In this document: one piece after another, positions 1 to 6,620 of the stretch
Layout: each line of letters begins with the position of its first letter
Position numbering within the stretch: the stretch's first letter is position 1
NCBI GenBank assembly: GCA_945862035.1
Contig: CAMAXB010000024.1
Location: 1 to 18,005, forward strand
Source of the DNA: Opitutus sp. GAS368
GTDB taxonomy: Bacteria; Verrucomicrobiota; Verrucomicrobiia; Opitutales; Opitutaceae
Length of the DNA: 18,005 nucleotides
Reading direction: 5' to 3'
The notes under the pieces: model-generated
What the model was told of the DNA's origin: nothing
The model's database searches: none
The model's input: only the letters and a program-made list of their open reading frames with translations
Program-made: the position numbers and the translations under genes

Positions 1-195
1 GGTCGCGCCGAGGTCGACAAGGGTCAGGGCGTGATTCGCGATCCCGTGGTGCAGGAGCGGGTACTTGCGGACGTCACGGCCTTCGCCCAGACCACGCTTC
101 CCGGGGCCCGTCTGACCGGCTCCATGGAGTCGCCGCTCACCGGCACGGACGGCAATCGGGAGTTCCTGATCGGGCTCGCCAAAGTCGTGCGCTGA
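1..195 (+). CDS. tlyA: TlyA-family rRNA 2'-O-methyltransferase, C-terminal end (partial)
   Basis: Only the last 64 codons are present, open from the left edge to TGA at 193-195. The peptide contains KGQGVIRDPVVQERV followed by a C-terminal SPLTGTDGNREFLIGLAKV. This matches the closing part of the TlyA/FtsJ-like Rossmann methyltransferases (K-G-G-V-V-R-D-P ... S-P-I-x-G-x-x-G-N-x-E-F-L). Members of this family methylate ribose 2'-hydroxyls in 16S and 23S rRNA; some were historically called haemolysin A. The N-terminal S4 domain and the SAM site lie outside the window and cannot be checked. nadK starts 51 bp downstream on the same strand; tlyA-nadK neighbourhoods are common in bacteria, which supports the call. 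Confidence 0.82.
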   Translation, partial: GRAEVDKGQGVIRDPVVQERVLADVTAFAQTTLPGARLTGSMESPLTGTDGNREFLIGLAKVVR

Positions 196-246
196 GGCAG
201 CCTTACCCCGTTCCCGCTCGCCGCCCCTGAAACGCCGCCCGCTCTC

Positions 247-1098
247 ATGTTGCCCATTCGCAAACTCGCCTTCGTCGTCAACGGACAGAAATCCGGCGCT
301 CCCGAATTGGCGAAGACGCTCGTCCGCATCGCCCGCGCGGCCGGGGTCGAGACCAAGGAGACCGAAGGCTTTCCCCTCGCGGATGGTTTCCTGAAGGGCT
401 GGGACGCCTGCTGCGTGATTGGCGGCGACGGCACGCTGCTCGGTGCCGCCAAGGAGGCGGCCCGCGAATCCGTGCCGATCATCGGCGTCAACCGGGGGAG
501 TCTCGGTTTCCTCACCACCTTCTCGGCGGAAGAGGCGGCGACCAGCCTCCCGGCCCTGCTCGCGGGAGATTTCCGTCTCGCGCACCGTTCCATCCTCGAT
601 TGCTCGACCGGCCCCGGACGCCACGATCTCGCGCTGAACGATGTTCTGATCAAGGCCGAGATCAACTCGCGCATCGTGCGCCTTGAAGTCGTGGCGGACG
701 ACGACCTCGTCACCGAGTACCTGTGCGACGGCTTGATTTTCGCCACGCCCACGGGATCAACCGCCTACAACCTGTCCGCCGGCGGACCCCTTGTTCACCC
801 GGATGCGGAGGTGATCGCGATGACGCCCATCTGTCCGCATACGCTGAGCAACCGCTCAATCATTTTTCGCCAAGGGGTGAAGCTGAAGGTCTACAACCGC
901 ACCGAGGAGGGTCATCTGCTCGTTGCGCTGGACGGCCAGCGCAATCTCACCGTCTGCGAGGACTCGCCGGTCGAGATCACGATCTCCCACCTCAAGCTGC
1001 CCCTGGTGCAGCGGCGCGATCACTCCCACTTCAGCATCGTGCGCACCAAGCTCAAGTGGAGCGGTGGTCTGGTTGAGAAGCGGCCGGCCACCGGCTAA
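247..1098 (+). CDS. nadK: NAD kinase
   Basis: ATP-dependent NAD kinase makes NADP from NAD in the cytoplasm. The 283-residue length is normal for a bacterial NadK. The family signatures are intact: GGDGTLL at residues 59-65 (catalytic Asp in GGDG), NRGSLGFLT at 82-90, ND at 131-132, DGLIFATPTGSTAYNLSAGG at 161-180 and TPICPHTLSNR at 193-203. The ATG at 247 has no Shine-Dalgarno; the preceding bases are pyrimidine-rich (CCCGCTCTC). It lies 51 bp after tlyA and is probably co-transcribed with it. The TAA stop (1096-1098) overlaps the TAG stop of the convergent HODM-like gene in the sequence CTAA, and no terminator hairpin is visible between them. Nothing looks degenerate. Confidence 0.96.
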   Translation: MLPIRKLAFVVNGQKSGAPELAKTLVRIARAAGVETKETEGFPLADGFLKGWDACCVIGGDGTLLGAAKEAARESVPIIGVNRGSLGFLTTFSAEEAATSLPALLAGDFRLAHRSILDCSTGPGRHDLALNDVLIKAEINSRIVRLEVVADDDLVTEYLCDGLIFATPTGSTAYNLSAGGPLVHPDAEVIAMTPICPHTLSNRSIIFRQGVKLKVYNRTEEGHLLVALDGQRNLTVCEDSPVEITISHLKLPLVQRRDHSHFSIVRTKLKWSGGLVEKRPATG

Positions 1099-1904
1099 AA
1101 CGCTTCGCCGGGACCGGCGACGACGGTCTGCTCGGGTAGCGCGAGCAGGGCCGCCCGCACCGGCGCGAGACCCTTGTAGGCAGCCAGCGCCTCCGGCATG
1201 GTGCGCAGGGCCCGGTGAAAACTCGTGCGGACCGCTGCATCGGCCAGAACGTCGCCCAGCGGCACCAACGCGATGCGAAGGCCAAAGACCACTCCGCCCG
1301 TTTCCGGGAGCGCCGCCAGCGCCTGATGCTCCACCCGCAGCCAGACGCGCGTCGGGTCCAGCGGAAGCGCGAGGCGCGGGCGTTTGAGGGCCGGATGCAG
1401 ATTCAGCTCGGGGGTGGCCGCAAGGCCCCAGTTGGCCCGCAGGTAGGCGGGTCCCGGCTTCAGACGCGCCAGAAACTGGTTGAGCGGACCGCCCAGCGCC
1501 GGGTTGAGCCCGGGGACCCCCTCGTGGATCTCCTCGAGCGTGTGACCCAGCTTTTCCTCCAGCGCCCACATCGTGGGAAAACAAAGGGCACCCGCCCGGA
1601 GGCGAAATAGGCCCGCGGCGTCTGGCGCCAAAAGCAGGAAGTCCGGCTCGAGCGCCGCCCCCGCCGCCGTCACGGTCACCCCCGGCGGCAGGCCCGCCAA
1701 GCGGGCGAACTCTGCCAGCAGGGGCTCCGCCCCGGTGGTCAACGCAGCATGGCGCGCCGGAGCTTCCTCGAGCCAGCGGACCCGCTCGCGGGTGAGCCGA
1801 TCATGCTGCGGGGTCGGAGCGAAAAAGGCCGCCAGGTCCCCGCGCCGCAGCGTCAGGTGAAAGCGGAAATCCTCCGCGGGGAAGAGATCCGCGAGATTCG
1901 TCAC
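1095..1904 (-). CDS. DUF3445 / HODM-like haem-dependent oxidative N-demethylase alpha-subunit homologue
   Basis: The 269-residue protein has the pattern I associate with DUF3445 (haem-dependent oxidative N-demethylase, dimethylamine monooxygenase alpha-like). This includes FPTMWALEEKLGHTLEEIHE at 109-128 followed by GVPG, NWGL at 158-161, and RVEHQALAALPETGGVVFGL at 190-209. Characterised members are haem proteins that oxidatively demethylate dimethylamine with the help of flavin and ferredoxin partners. No such partner is encoded in this window, so the substrate here is unknown. No signal peptide is seen, so it is probably cytoplasmic. The start is GTG (1904-1902), overlapping the TGA of the M16 gene as GTGA, which indicates translational coupling. 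An in-frame start further upstream is not needed. The 3' end overlaps the nadK stop on the other strand. Family call is fairly confident; enzymatic role is inference. Confidence 0.75.
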   Translation of the reverse strand: MTNLADLFPAEDFRFHLTLRRGDLAAFFAPTPQHDRLTRERVRWLEEAPARHAALTTGAEPLLAEFARLAGLPPGVTVTAAGAALEPDFLLLAPDAAGLFRLRAGALCFPTMWALEEKLGHTLEEIHEGVPGLNPALGGPLNQFLARLKPGPAYLRANWGLAATPELNLHPALKRPRLALPLDPTRVWLRVEHQALAALPETGGVVFGLRIALVPLGDVLADAAVRTSFHRALRTMPEALAAYKGLAPVRAALLALPEQTVVAGPGEAF

Positions 1905-4465
1905 GGCTTGACCACCAGCTGCGTGCGCAACTCGCGCCGCAGCCGCGCCTGCGCAAATCGTCCGAGGGCCGCGATCGTGATCGCATCGATCCGCGCATCA
2001 TAGCCCGCCAGATCCTCCAGGGGCTGGCCATAGAGCGCGTTCAATCCGGCCTGCATGGCGCGGGAGGCATTCGTCTGCAGGCTCATCCGGCGTGCGGCCT
2101 TGAGCCGCGTCTGGCAGCGCAGCAGCTCGCCCACCTCGATTCCCCCGGCGGCCATCCGCGCGACCTCGGCGTCAATCTCCGCCAGGACCTCACCGTCGCG
2201 CCCCGGGGCGGTTCCCGCCTGAAAATAGAACATGCCCGTGTGCAGCCCCACCACCCGGCCGGAGCGGACGAAGTAAGCGAGGCCTTTTTCCTCCCGGACG
2301 CGCTCGAACAGCCGCGATGACATGCCGCTGAACAACTCGTCGGCGACCTCGGCCACGTCGAAGTCGGGATCGAGCAGGCCGGGACCGGGGAAGGCCTGGT
2401 AGACGACCGCCTGCTGGCGCGGCTGATGCTCGACGAACTCGCCCGGCTCGGCCGCACCCGCATGACGCCGCACCGGGAGGTCGAAGTCTCCCCGCGGCAG
2501 CCGCCCCAGCAGGGTTCTTAGGCGCGGCAGCAGGTCCCGGACCACGAAGTCACCGGTCGCCACCAGCACCGCGTTGGGCGCAATGACCAGCCGGGCATGG
2601 AGGGCCCTGAGATCAGCCGCCGTGATTGCCCGCACCCCCTCCTCGGTGCCCGAGGGCTCGACCGAGAGCGGGTGAGCCCCGAAAAATTTCCTCCGCAGCA
2701 GCTTTCGCCCAAACGTCACCACGTCGTCGGAATCCTGCGCGAGTTCGGCGAGCAGGGCATCGCGCTCCGTCGCCACTGTCGCGGCGCGGAAGGCCGGCGC
2801 GAAGAGGGCGCCGAAAAGCGCAGCGAGGGCGCGGTCGAGATCGGGCGGCAGCACCTCCGCCGCCACGCCAAAGCTGTTGGTGCCCGCAAAGGGATGGAAC
2901 GCGCCGCCCACTTCTTCGATTCGCTGCGCGACCGCGGCCGACGTTAGCCGCTTCGTGTCCTTCGTCATGACGGTTGCAAGCAGGCTGGTGGCGCCGCGTC
3001 GGGCCGGGTCCTCGAACGAGGCCCCGCCATGAAACAGCACCCGCAGATGCAGGTTCGGCAGGCGTCGATCCGGGCGGAGCAGGATCCGCGCGCCATTGGG
3101 CAGCCGCACTTCCTCGAAGGCAGTTCCCGCTGACGACGCGGCCGTCGCGGCGGCGGACGCGGCCGGAGCGCTCGAGGTCGGATTGAGCGAAACCGAGATC
3201 AGCCGCTCAGGCCGGAGGTAGGCGGCCAGCACACGCTTGAGCACCGCCGGGGTGACTTGGCGGAGCCGGTCGAAGTAGCCCCGGGTATAGTGGAGATCAC
3301 CCACCACGACCTCGGCCATGCCCAGACGCGAAGCCTGGCCGGCGACCGTCTTGCGGGTGTTGATTTCCCCCACGACGAGCTGCCGCACGGCCTTGCGGAT
3401 CTGGGTTATGGTGAATCCAGAGCGGGCGACCCGGGCAAGTTCCCGGTGGACGGCGGCCGCGGCGGGCTCCCGGCGGGCCCCGTCGCAGGTGAAGGAAACA
3501 TAGAAGAGACCGGTCGTTCCCGGGCTCCAGCTGGCCGCATCAATCGAATGCACGAGCCGCGCCTTTTCACGCACGGACTGCCAGAGCAAGGAGCTGTCAC
3601 CGTGGCCCAGGATCATCGCCAGCAAGTCCAGCGGCGGGGCATCCGGATGGGCGAGACCGGGAATCGGCCAGGCCAGCCCCGCGCGCGTCAGCTCAATCTC
3701 CTCATAGCGGTGAAGGCTCCGCGGCGCCTGCGGCGGCGGCTCGTCGGGCAGATAAACGGGCGCGAGTTCGCGCCGGGGCGCGGACCCAAAATGCTTGGTC
3801 ACGGCCGCGCGCAGCGCGACCGGATCCACGCCACCGGTGACCACCACCACGAGATTGTCCGGCACGTAGCGCGCGCGATAGTAGGCAACAAGGTCATCGC
3901 GGGTGAGTGCAGCAAAGACATCGCGATGACCGATCACCGGCAGCCGGAAGGGATGCACGCGATAGGCGGTGTCGAAGAAACTCTCGTAGAAGCGGGTGTC
4001 GGGATCATCCTGTCCCATTGCGATCTCGCGCAGGATCACCTGCTTTTCCTTTTCAACCTCGTCCGCAGGCAGCGTGGAGTGCAGAACGGTATCCGCCAGG
4101 ACATCGACGGCGACCGTGGCGTGGTTCGCCGGGATATCGATGTAGTAAACCGTGCGGTCGAAGGTTGTGTAGGCGTTGATATAGCCGCCATGCGCTTGGA
4201 TCGTTGCCGAAATCTCGCGACCTGCGCGGCGCTCCGTGCCCTTGAACAGCATGTGCTCAAGATAGTGGGACAGACCTCCGCCCAGCTTGGTCCCCTCATG
4301 AATACTGCCGGTCTTCACCCAGACCTGCACGGAGGCGATGGCCGAGGCGGGGTCCGCCTTCAGCAGAAGCGTCACGCCGTTGGGCAGGACCACACGCTCA
4401 ATCGTCTCCCGCCAAAAGGGCTCCAACAAGGCGAGGTCGGCGGAAAGGGAGGAAGATTTGGCCAT
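1901..4465 (-). CDS. M16 family zinc metallopeptidase, two-domain fusion
   Basis: The protein has 854 residues. The N-terminal half (about 20-430) carries the inverted zinc motif HYLEH at 67-71 and a downstream Glu at 147 (VILREIAMGQ), the expected 76 residues away, so the metal site looks complete. An Ala/Ser-rich linker (about 430-450) leads to a second M16 fold (about 450-854) that lacks HxxEH. That half instead has SSRLFERVREEKGLAYFVRS at 716-735, the Arg/Tyr substrate-binding pattern of non-catalytic M16B partners. The N-terminal half has only a degenerate version of it (SSLLWQSVREKARLVHS). The polypeptide therefore resembles an M16B heterodimer joined in one chain. No signal peptide or membrane segment is visible, so a cytosolic peptide-degrading role is likely. 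The ATG at 4465 lacks a clear Shine-Dalgarno. It overlaps the downstream HODM-like gene by GTGA. Confidence 0.93.
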   Translation of the reverse strand: MAKSSSLSADLALLEPFWRETIERVVLPNGVTLLLKADPASAIASVQVWVKTGSIHEGTKLGGGLSHYLEHMLFKGTERRAGREISATIQAHGGYINAYTTFDRTVYYIDIPANHATVAVDVLADTVLHSTLPADEVEKEKQVILREIAMGQDDPDTRFYESFFDTAYRVHPFRLPVIGHRDVFAALTRDDLVAYYRARYVPDNLVVVVTGGVDPVALRAAVTKHFGSAPRRELAPVYLPDEPPPQAPRSLHRYEEIELTRAGLAWPIPGLAHPDAPPLDLLAMILGHGDSSLLWQSVREKARLVHSIDAASWSPGTTGLFYVSFTCDGARREPAAAAVHRELARVARSGFTITQIRKAVRQLVVGEINTRKTVAGQASRLGMAEVVVGDLHYTRGYFDRLRQVTPAVLKRVLAAYLRPERLISVSLNPTSSAPAASAAATAASSAGTAFEEVRLPNGARILLRPDRRLPNLHLRVLFHGGASFEDPARRGATSLLATVMTKDTKRLTSAAVAQRIEEVGGAFHPFAGTNSFGVAAEVLPPDLDRALAALFGALFAPAFRAATVATERDALLAELAQDSDDVVTFGRKLLRRKFFGAHPLSVEPSGTEEGVRAITAADLRALHARLVIAPNAVLVATGDFVVRDLLPRLRTLLGRLPRGDFDLPVRRHAGAAEPGEFVEHQPRQQAVVYQAFPGPGLLDPDFDVAEVADELFSGMSSRLFERVREEKGLAYFVRSGRVVGLHTGMFYFQAGTAPGRDGEVLAEIDAEVARMAAGGIEVGELLRCQTRLKAARRMSLQTNASRAMQAGLNALYGQPLEDLAGYDARIDAITIAALGRFAQARLRRELRTQLVVKP

Positions 4466-4510
4466 GAACCGTCAGCTTGCACCGCGCGCGCGCGCCGGTC
4501 ACGCCCGAAC

Positions 4511-4541
4511 CCCGGGGGCGCGAATCAAACGCTCCCCCGGG
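4511..4541 (-). repeat. GC-rich inverted repeat at the end of the Minf_1886-like gene
   Basis: CCCGGGGG (4511-4518) pairs perfectly with CCCCCGGG (4534-4541). CG (4519-4520) can extend the pairing to CG at 4530-4531 after a two-base bulge. The TGA stop of the minus-strand gene (4525-4527) sits in the loop. There is no T-run on the minus-strand side, so this is at best a weak or attenuating hairpin between this gene and the M16 gene, not a classical intrinsic terminator. Confidence 0.4.
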
Positions 4542-4953
4542 GGCTGGTATCCGCCCGCGGACGCGCAGGCAGGAACGGCTTTACGAACGCATCCTCAAAC
4601 GTGTAGGTGTCAGAAAAATCCTCGCGCCGGTCGGCGTCCGTTTTGCTGAAGACATTGTATTCGATCAGATTGAAAACCATGTCGCCGAAGTCGGCACCAC
4701 GCGTGATCCCCCAGGAATTCAGAACGGTCTTGGCCAGCGGGCCATACTGCTCGAGGGCATAATCCTTTAGGCCCTCGAGCAACTCCGGGCCACTCACGTG
4801 CAGGGATTGCTGCGCACGTTTTGCGTCCCGCTTCTTCAGTTCCTTGACTGTCGCATCGAGACCTTGGCGGAGAAATTGGTAGGCCGGCCGGTCGAAACGA
4901 CCGTCCTCCTTGCAAATTAATGAAACCACTTCGTCGAAATCCAAATCCTGCAT
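4525..4953 (-). CDS. Conserved protein of the Verrucomicrobia/Planctomycetes-restricted Minf_1886 type
   Basis: The 142-residue acidic protein has no signal peptide or membrane segment. It starts MQDLDFDEVVSLICKEDGRF and contains AYQFLRQGLDATV, HVSGPELLEGLKDYALEQYG and, near the C-terminus, DFGDMVFNLIE. I recall this pattern (F/Y-x-F-v-x-e-g-L near the start, the HVSGxELLxGLRxxAlxxFG block, and W-G-I-x-x-x-x-D-F-G-x-x-V-F-x-L-v) from a small family described as restricted to Verrucomicrobia and Planctomycetes (Minf_1886 type, function unknown). The matching WGITRGADFGD lies at about 81-91. It starts with ATG at 4953, with the weak leader AGAAAATACATT before it. It is divergent from the Fur-family gene across an AT-rich gap and lies 59 bp upstream of the M16 gene, so co-transcription with that gene is possible. 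The function is unknown; the family name is from memory. Confidence 0.75.
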   Translation of the reverse strand: MQDLDFDEVVSLICKEDGRFDRPAYQFLRQGLDATVKELKKRDAKRAQQSLHVSGPELLEGLKDYALEQYGPLAKTVLNSWGITRGADFGDMVFNLIEYNVFSKTDADRREDFSDTYTFEDAFVKPFLPARPRADTSPRGSV

Positions 4954-5144
4954 AATGTATTTTCTATTTGTGCATCAACGGCAGAAGGCCGCACTATCCG
5001 TTGAAAAGACCGGTTTGAGATTCCCATCGGCACTTGTCCGTCACATTTCGCACCATTCTATTTTAAAATAAACCCAAACTAAGCCCATCTCTTTACATTT
5101 GACCCTCGCTTCATGCGCGACTCATTAGGAGTAACGCAAGAAGA
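4954..5144. promoter_or_regulatory. AT-rich divergent intergenic region
   Basis: This 191-bp gap between two divergent genes is clearly poorer in G+C than the surrounding coding sequence, and should hold the promoters of both. I cannot place a convincing -10/-35 pair. A TTGACC at 5099-5104 is the best -35-like hexamer on the + strand, but it has no good -10 at 16-18 bp. The most regular element is the 12-bp palindrome at 5059-5070. A short ATG frame of 14 codons (5113-5157) overlaps the proposed start of the regulator. Confidence 0.5.
5059..5070. repeat. Perfect AT palindrome TATTTTAAAATA
   Basis: This is a 12-bp perfect palindrome in a GC-rich genome, lying 74 bp upstream of the TTG start of the Fur-family gene and about 106 bp upstream of the Minf_1886-type gene. 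It could be an operator or part of a promoter (TAAAAT is -10-like), but a 12-bp AT palindrome can also arise by chance in an AT-rich spacer. It does not match the classical Fur box. Confidence 0.3.
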
Positions 5145-5669
5145 TTGCCGCCGCTGATTTTGCAAACAAACCACAAAGTGAAAACCTCGCCCAGTTCCCA
5201 GTCCACTCCACTCGATCTCGCCTGTGCGCGCCTCAAGGCCGCCGGGCTGCGCATCACGCAGCCGCGCATTGCGATTCTGGACGCGCTGATCAAGCGCTCC
5301 CTGCCGGCCAGTATCGAGCAGATTCATGGCGACTTGGCTGGTTCCGCCTGCGATCTGGTAACGGTCTATCGCTGCCTTGCTGCATTTGAGCAACTGGGGC
5401 TGGTCCGCCGCTGCTATTTCCATAACGGCACCAGTCTGTACCAGCTCAGCCTCGGCAACGAGATGATTTATCACGTGGTGAACAAGGGGGACAACTCGGT
5501 GGAGGCCCTTGATGCGGCTACGTCCGCGCAGCTGCGGGCCGCGCTTGCCCAGGTTGAGGATCTCCTGAAGTCCCGCGGCTACGCCGAGGTTTCCCACATG
5601 GTCGAGTTCTTCGGCGTCACCGGCAAGGCCGCGCAGAACCGCCCCGCCACCGGTCTGATCGTGCCCTGA
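5145..5669 (+). CDS. Fur-family transcriptional regulator with degenerate metal sites
   Basis: The 174-residue protein begins with the winged-helix domain of the Fur/Zur/PerR family: LKAAGLRITQPRIAILDALI at 30-49 and DLVTVYRCLAAFEQLGLV at 70-87. The dimerisation half aligns (FHNGTSLYQLSLGNEMIYHV at 92-111). However, the His-rich HHxHxxCxxCG block of ordinary Fur is replaced by NEMIYHVVNKGDN, with only His110 left. Both CxxC cysteines are gone, and no second Cys pair exists at the C-terminus. His151 (SHMVEFFG) matches the conserved late His. It may sense metal weakly, by other ligands, or not at all. Start: TTG at 5145, with AGGAG at 5127-5131 (13-nt spacing); GTG at 5178 (163 residues) is a fair alternative. 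It is followed by a strong terminator and is convergent with sodA. Confidence 0.85.
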   Translation: MPPLILQTNHKVKTSPSSQSTPLDLACARLKAAGLRITQPRIAILDALIKRSLPASIEQIHGDLAGSACDLVTVYRCLAAFEQLGLVRRCYFHNGTSLYQLSLGNEMIYHVVNKGDNSVEALDAATSAQLRAALAQVEDLLKSRGYAEVSHMVEFFGVTGKAAQNRPATGLIVP

Positions 5670-5693
5670 CCGTTCCTCCTGAAGTCAGCCTTC

Positions 5694-5722
5694 AAGCCGC
5701 GGACGCTCTCCGCGGCTTTTTT
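5694..5722 (+). terminator. Rho-independent terminator after the Fur-family gene
   Basis: The left arm AAGCCGCGGA (5694-5703) is perfectly complementary to TCCGCGGCTT (5709-5718) across a five-base loop. Together with the following bases this gives a run of six T on the + strand (5717-5722). It lies 24 bp beyond the regulator's TGA and is oriented for + strand transcripts. The minus-strand side lacks a T-run, so sodA transcripts reading the other way would be stopped less efficiently. Confidence 0.9.
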
Positions 5723-5745
5723 GCGCCCGGCCTGCCCGGAAGGCT

Positions 5746-6498
5746 TCAGACCGCGGCCGCCCGGTGGAAAGCGGAAACCCGCTCCCACTGCACCACGTTC
5801 CAGAACGCCGTGATATAGTCCGCGCGGCGGTTTTGGTAGCGGAGGTAGTAAGCGTGCTCCCACACGTCGATCCCGAGGAGGGGCTGCGCACCCTGCATGT
5901 GGGGTGAGTCCTGATTGGGGGTGGAGATCACCGCGAGCTGGCCGCCCTTGATGACGAGCCACGCCCAGCCGCTGCCGAAGGTCGAGGTCGCGGCCTGGGC
6001 AAAGCGGGTCTTAAAGCCATCGAAGCCGCCAAACGCCGCTTCCAGCGCTTGGCTGAGTTCGGCGCTGGGCTTTCCCGTCGAGGCCGCCGGTCCGATGGTT
6101 TGCCAGAAAAAGGCGTGGTTGACATGACCGCCCGCATTATTGCGCACCACCGTACGGATGCCTTCGGGCACCCGGTCGAGATTGGCCATGAGTTCATGCG
6201 GCGTCAGCGCGAGCAGGCCCGGGTGGTCCTTCAGCGCGTTGTTGGCATTCGTGATGTACGCTTGGTGGTGACGGCTGTGATGGATCTCCATCGTCGCGGC
6301 ATCGATGTGTGGCTCCAGGGCATTGTAAGGATACTCAAGCTTCCCCAACGTGTAGCCGGAGGCCGGGGTGGGCTGCGCCATCAGCGATGGCGCAAGCGCA
6401 GAGCCCAGACCAACCATGGCTGCGGTGGCGCCCAGCGCCCTCAGCGCGTCGCGGCGGGTGACTTCAAGGGCGGGGGCGCAATGCGGGGAGTTGGCCAT
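5746..6498 (-). CDS. sodA: Superoxide dismutase, Mn-type, with Tat export signal
   Basis: It converts superoxide to oxygen and hydrogen peroxide. The catalytic domain starts near residue 48. The metal ligands align with the E. coli Mn enzyme: His73 (EIHHSRHHQAYI), His128 (NNAGGHVNHAFFW), Asp211 and His215 (DVWEHAYY). GG in NNAGGHVNH and Gln196 in NQDSP are features of Mn-type rather than Fe-type enzymes, although cambialistic use cannot be excluded. The N-terminus is extended by about 45 residues with a twin-arginine motif (TRRDAL at 14-19), a hydrophobic stretch and a likely cleavage site near LMA (39-41). This predicts folded export to the periplasm. The ATG at 6498 has GGAGG about 14 nt upstream, which is long spacing. 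It is convergent with the Fur-family regulator and divergent from the small lipoprotein gene. Confidence 0.95.
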   Translation of the reverse strand: MANSPHCAPALEVTRRDALRALGATAAMVGLGSALAPSLMAQPTPASGYTLGKLEYPYNALEPHIDAATMEIHHSRHHQAYITNANNALKDHPGLLALTPHELMANLDRVPEGIRTVVRNNAGGHVNHAFFWQTIGPAASTGKPSAELSQALEAAFGGFDGFKTRFAQAATSTFGSGWAWLVIKGGQLAVISTPNQDSPHMQGAQPLLGIDVWEHAYYLRYQNRRADYITAFWNVVQWERVSAFHRAAAV

Positions 6499-6620
6499 TC
6501 ACCGAGGAAATGCCTCCCCCACCCCGGTGCAACTCCTTCCGCCGTTTTTCCCCTCGGGCCTCGGCCTACCTACCTCGATCGCCATTGACCTCCCGCCGTC
6601 GGGCGGTGTGCGATAGGTCC

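Noticed and set aside
3257..4606. 449-codon + strand frame opposite the M16 gene
   Set aside because: Antisense to a peptidase with full motifs; composition is typical of shadow frames.
5079..5597. 172-codon minus frame opposite the Fur-family gene
   Set aside because: No recognisable domain and fully antisense to a conserved winged-helix protein.
6510..6620. Upstream extension of the small lipoprotein by 37 codons
   Set aside because: It would place an Arg/Pro-rich stretch before an otherwise perfect lipoprotein signal; ATG 6621 is the better start.
6584..6620. Promoter or terminator in front of the small lipoprotein (TTGACC and CCGCC/GGCGG dyad)
   Set aside because: No -10 at an acceptable distance from TTGACC, and the dyad has only five pairs without a T-run.
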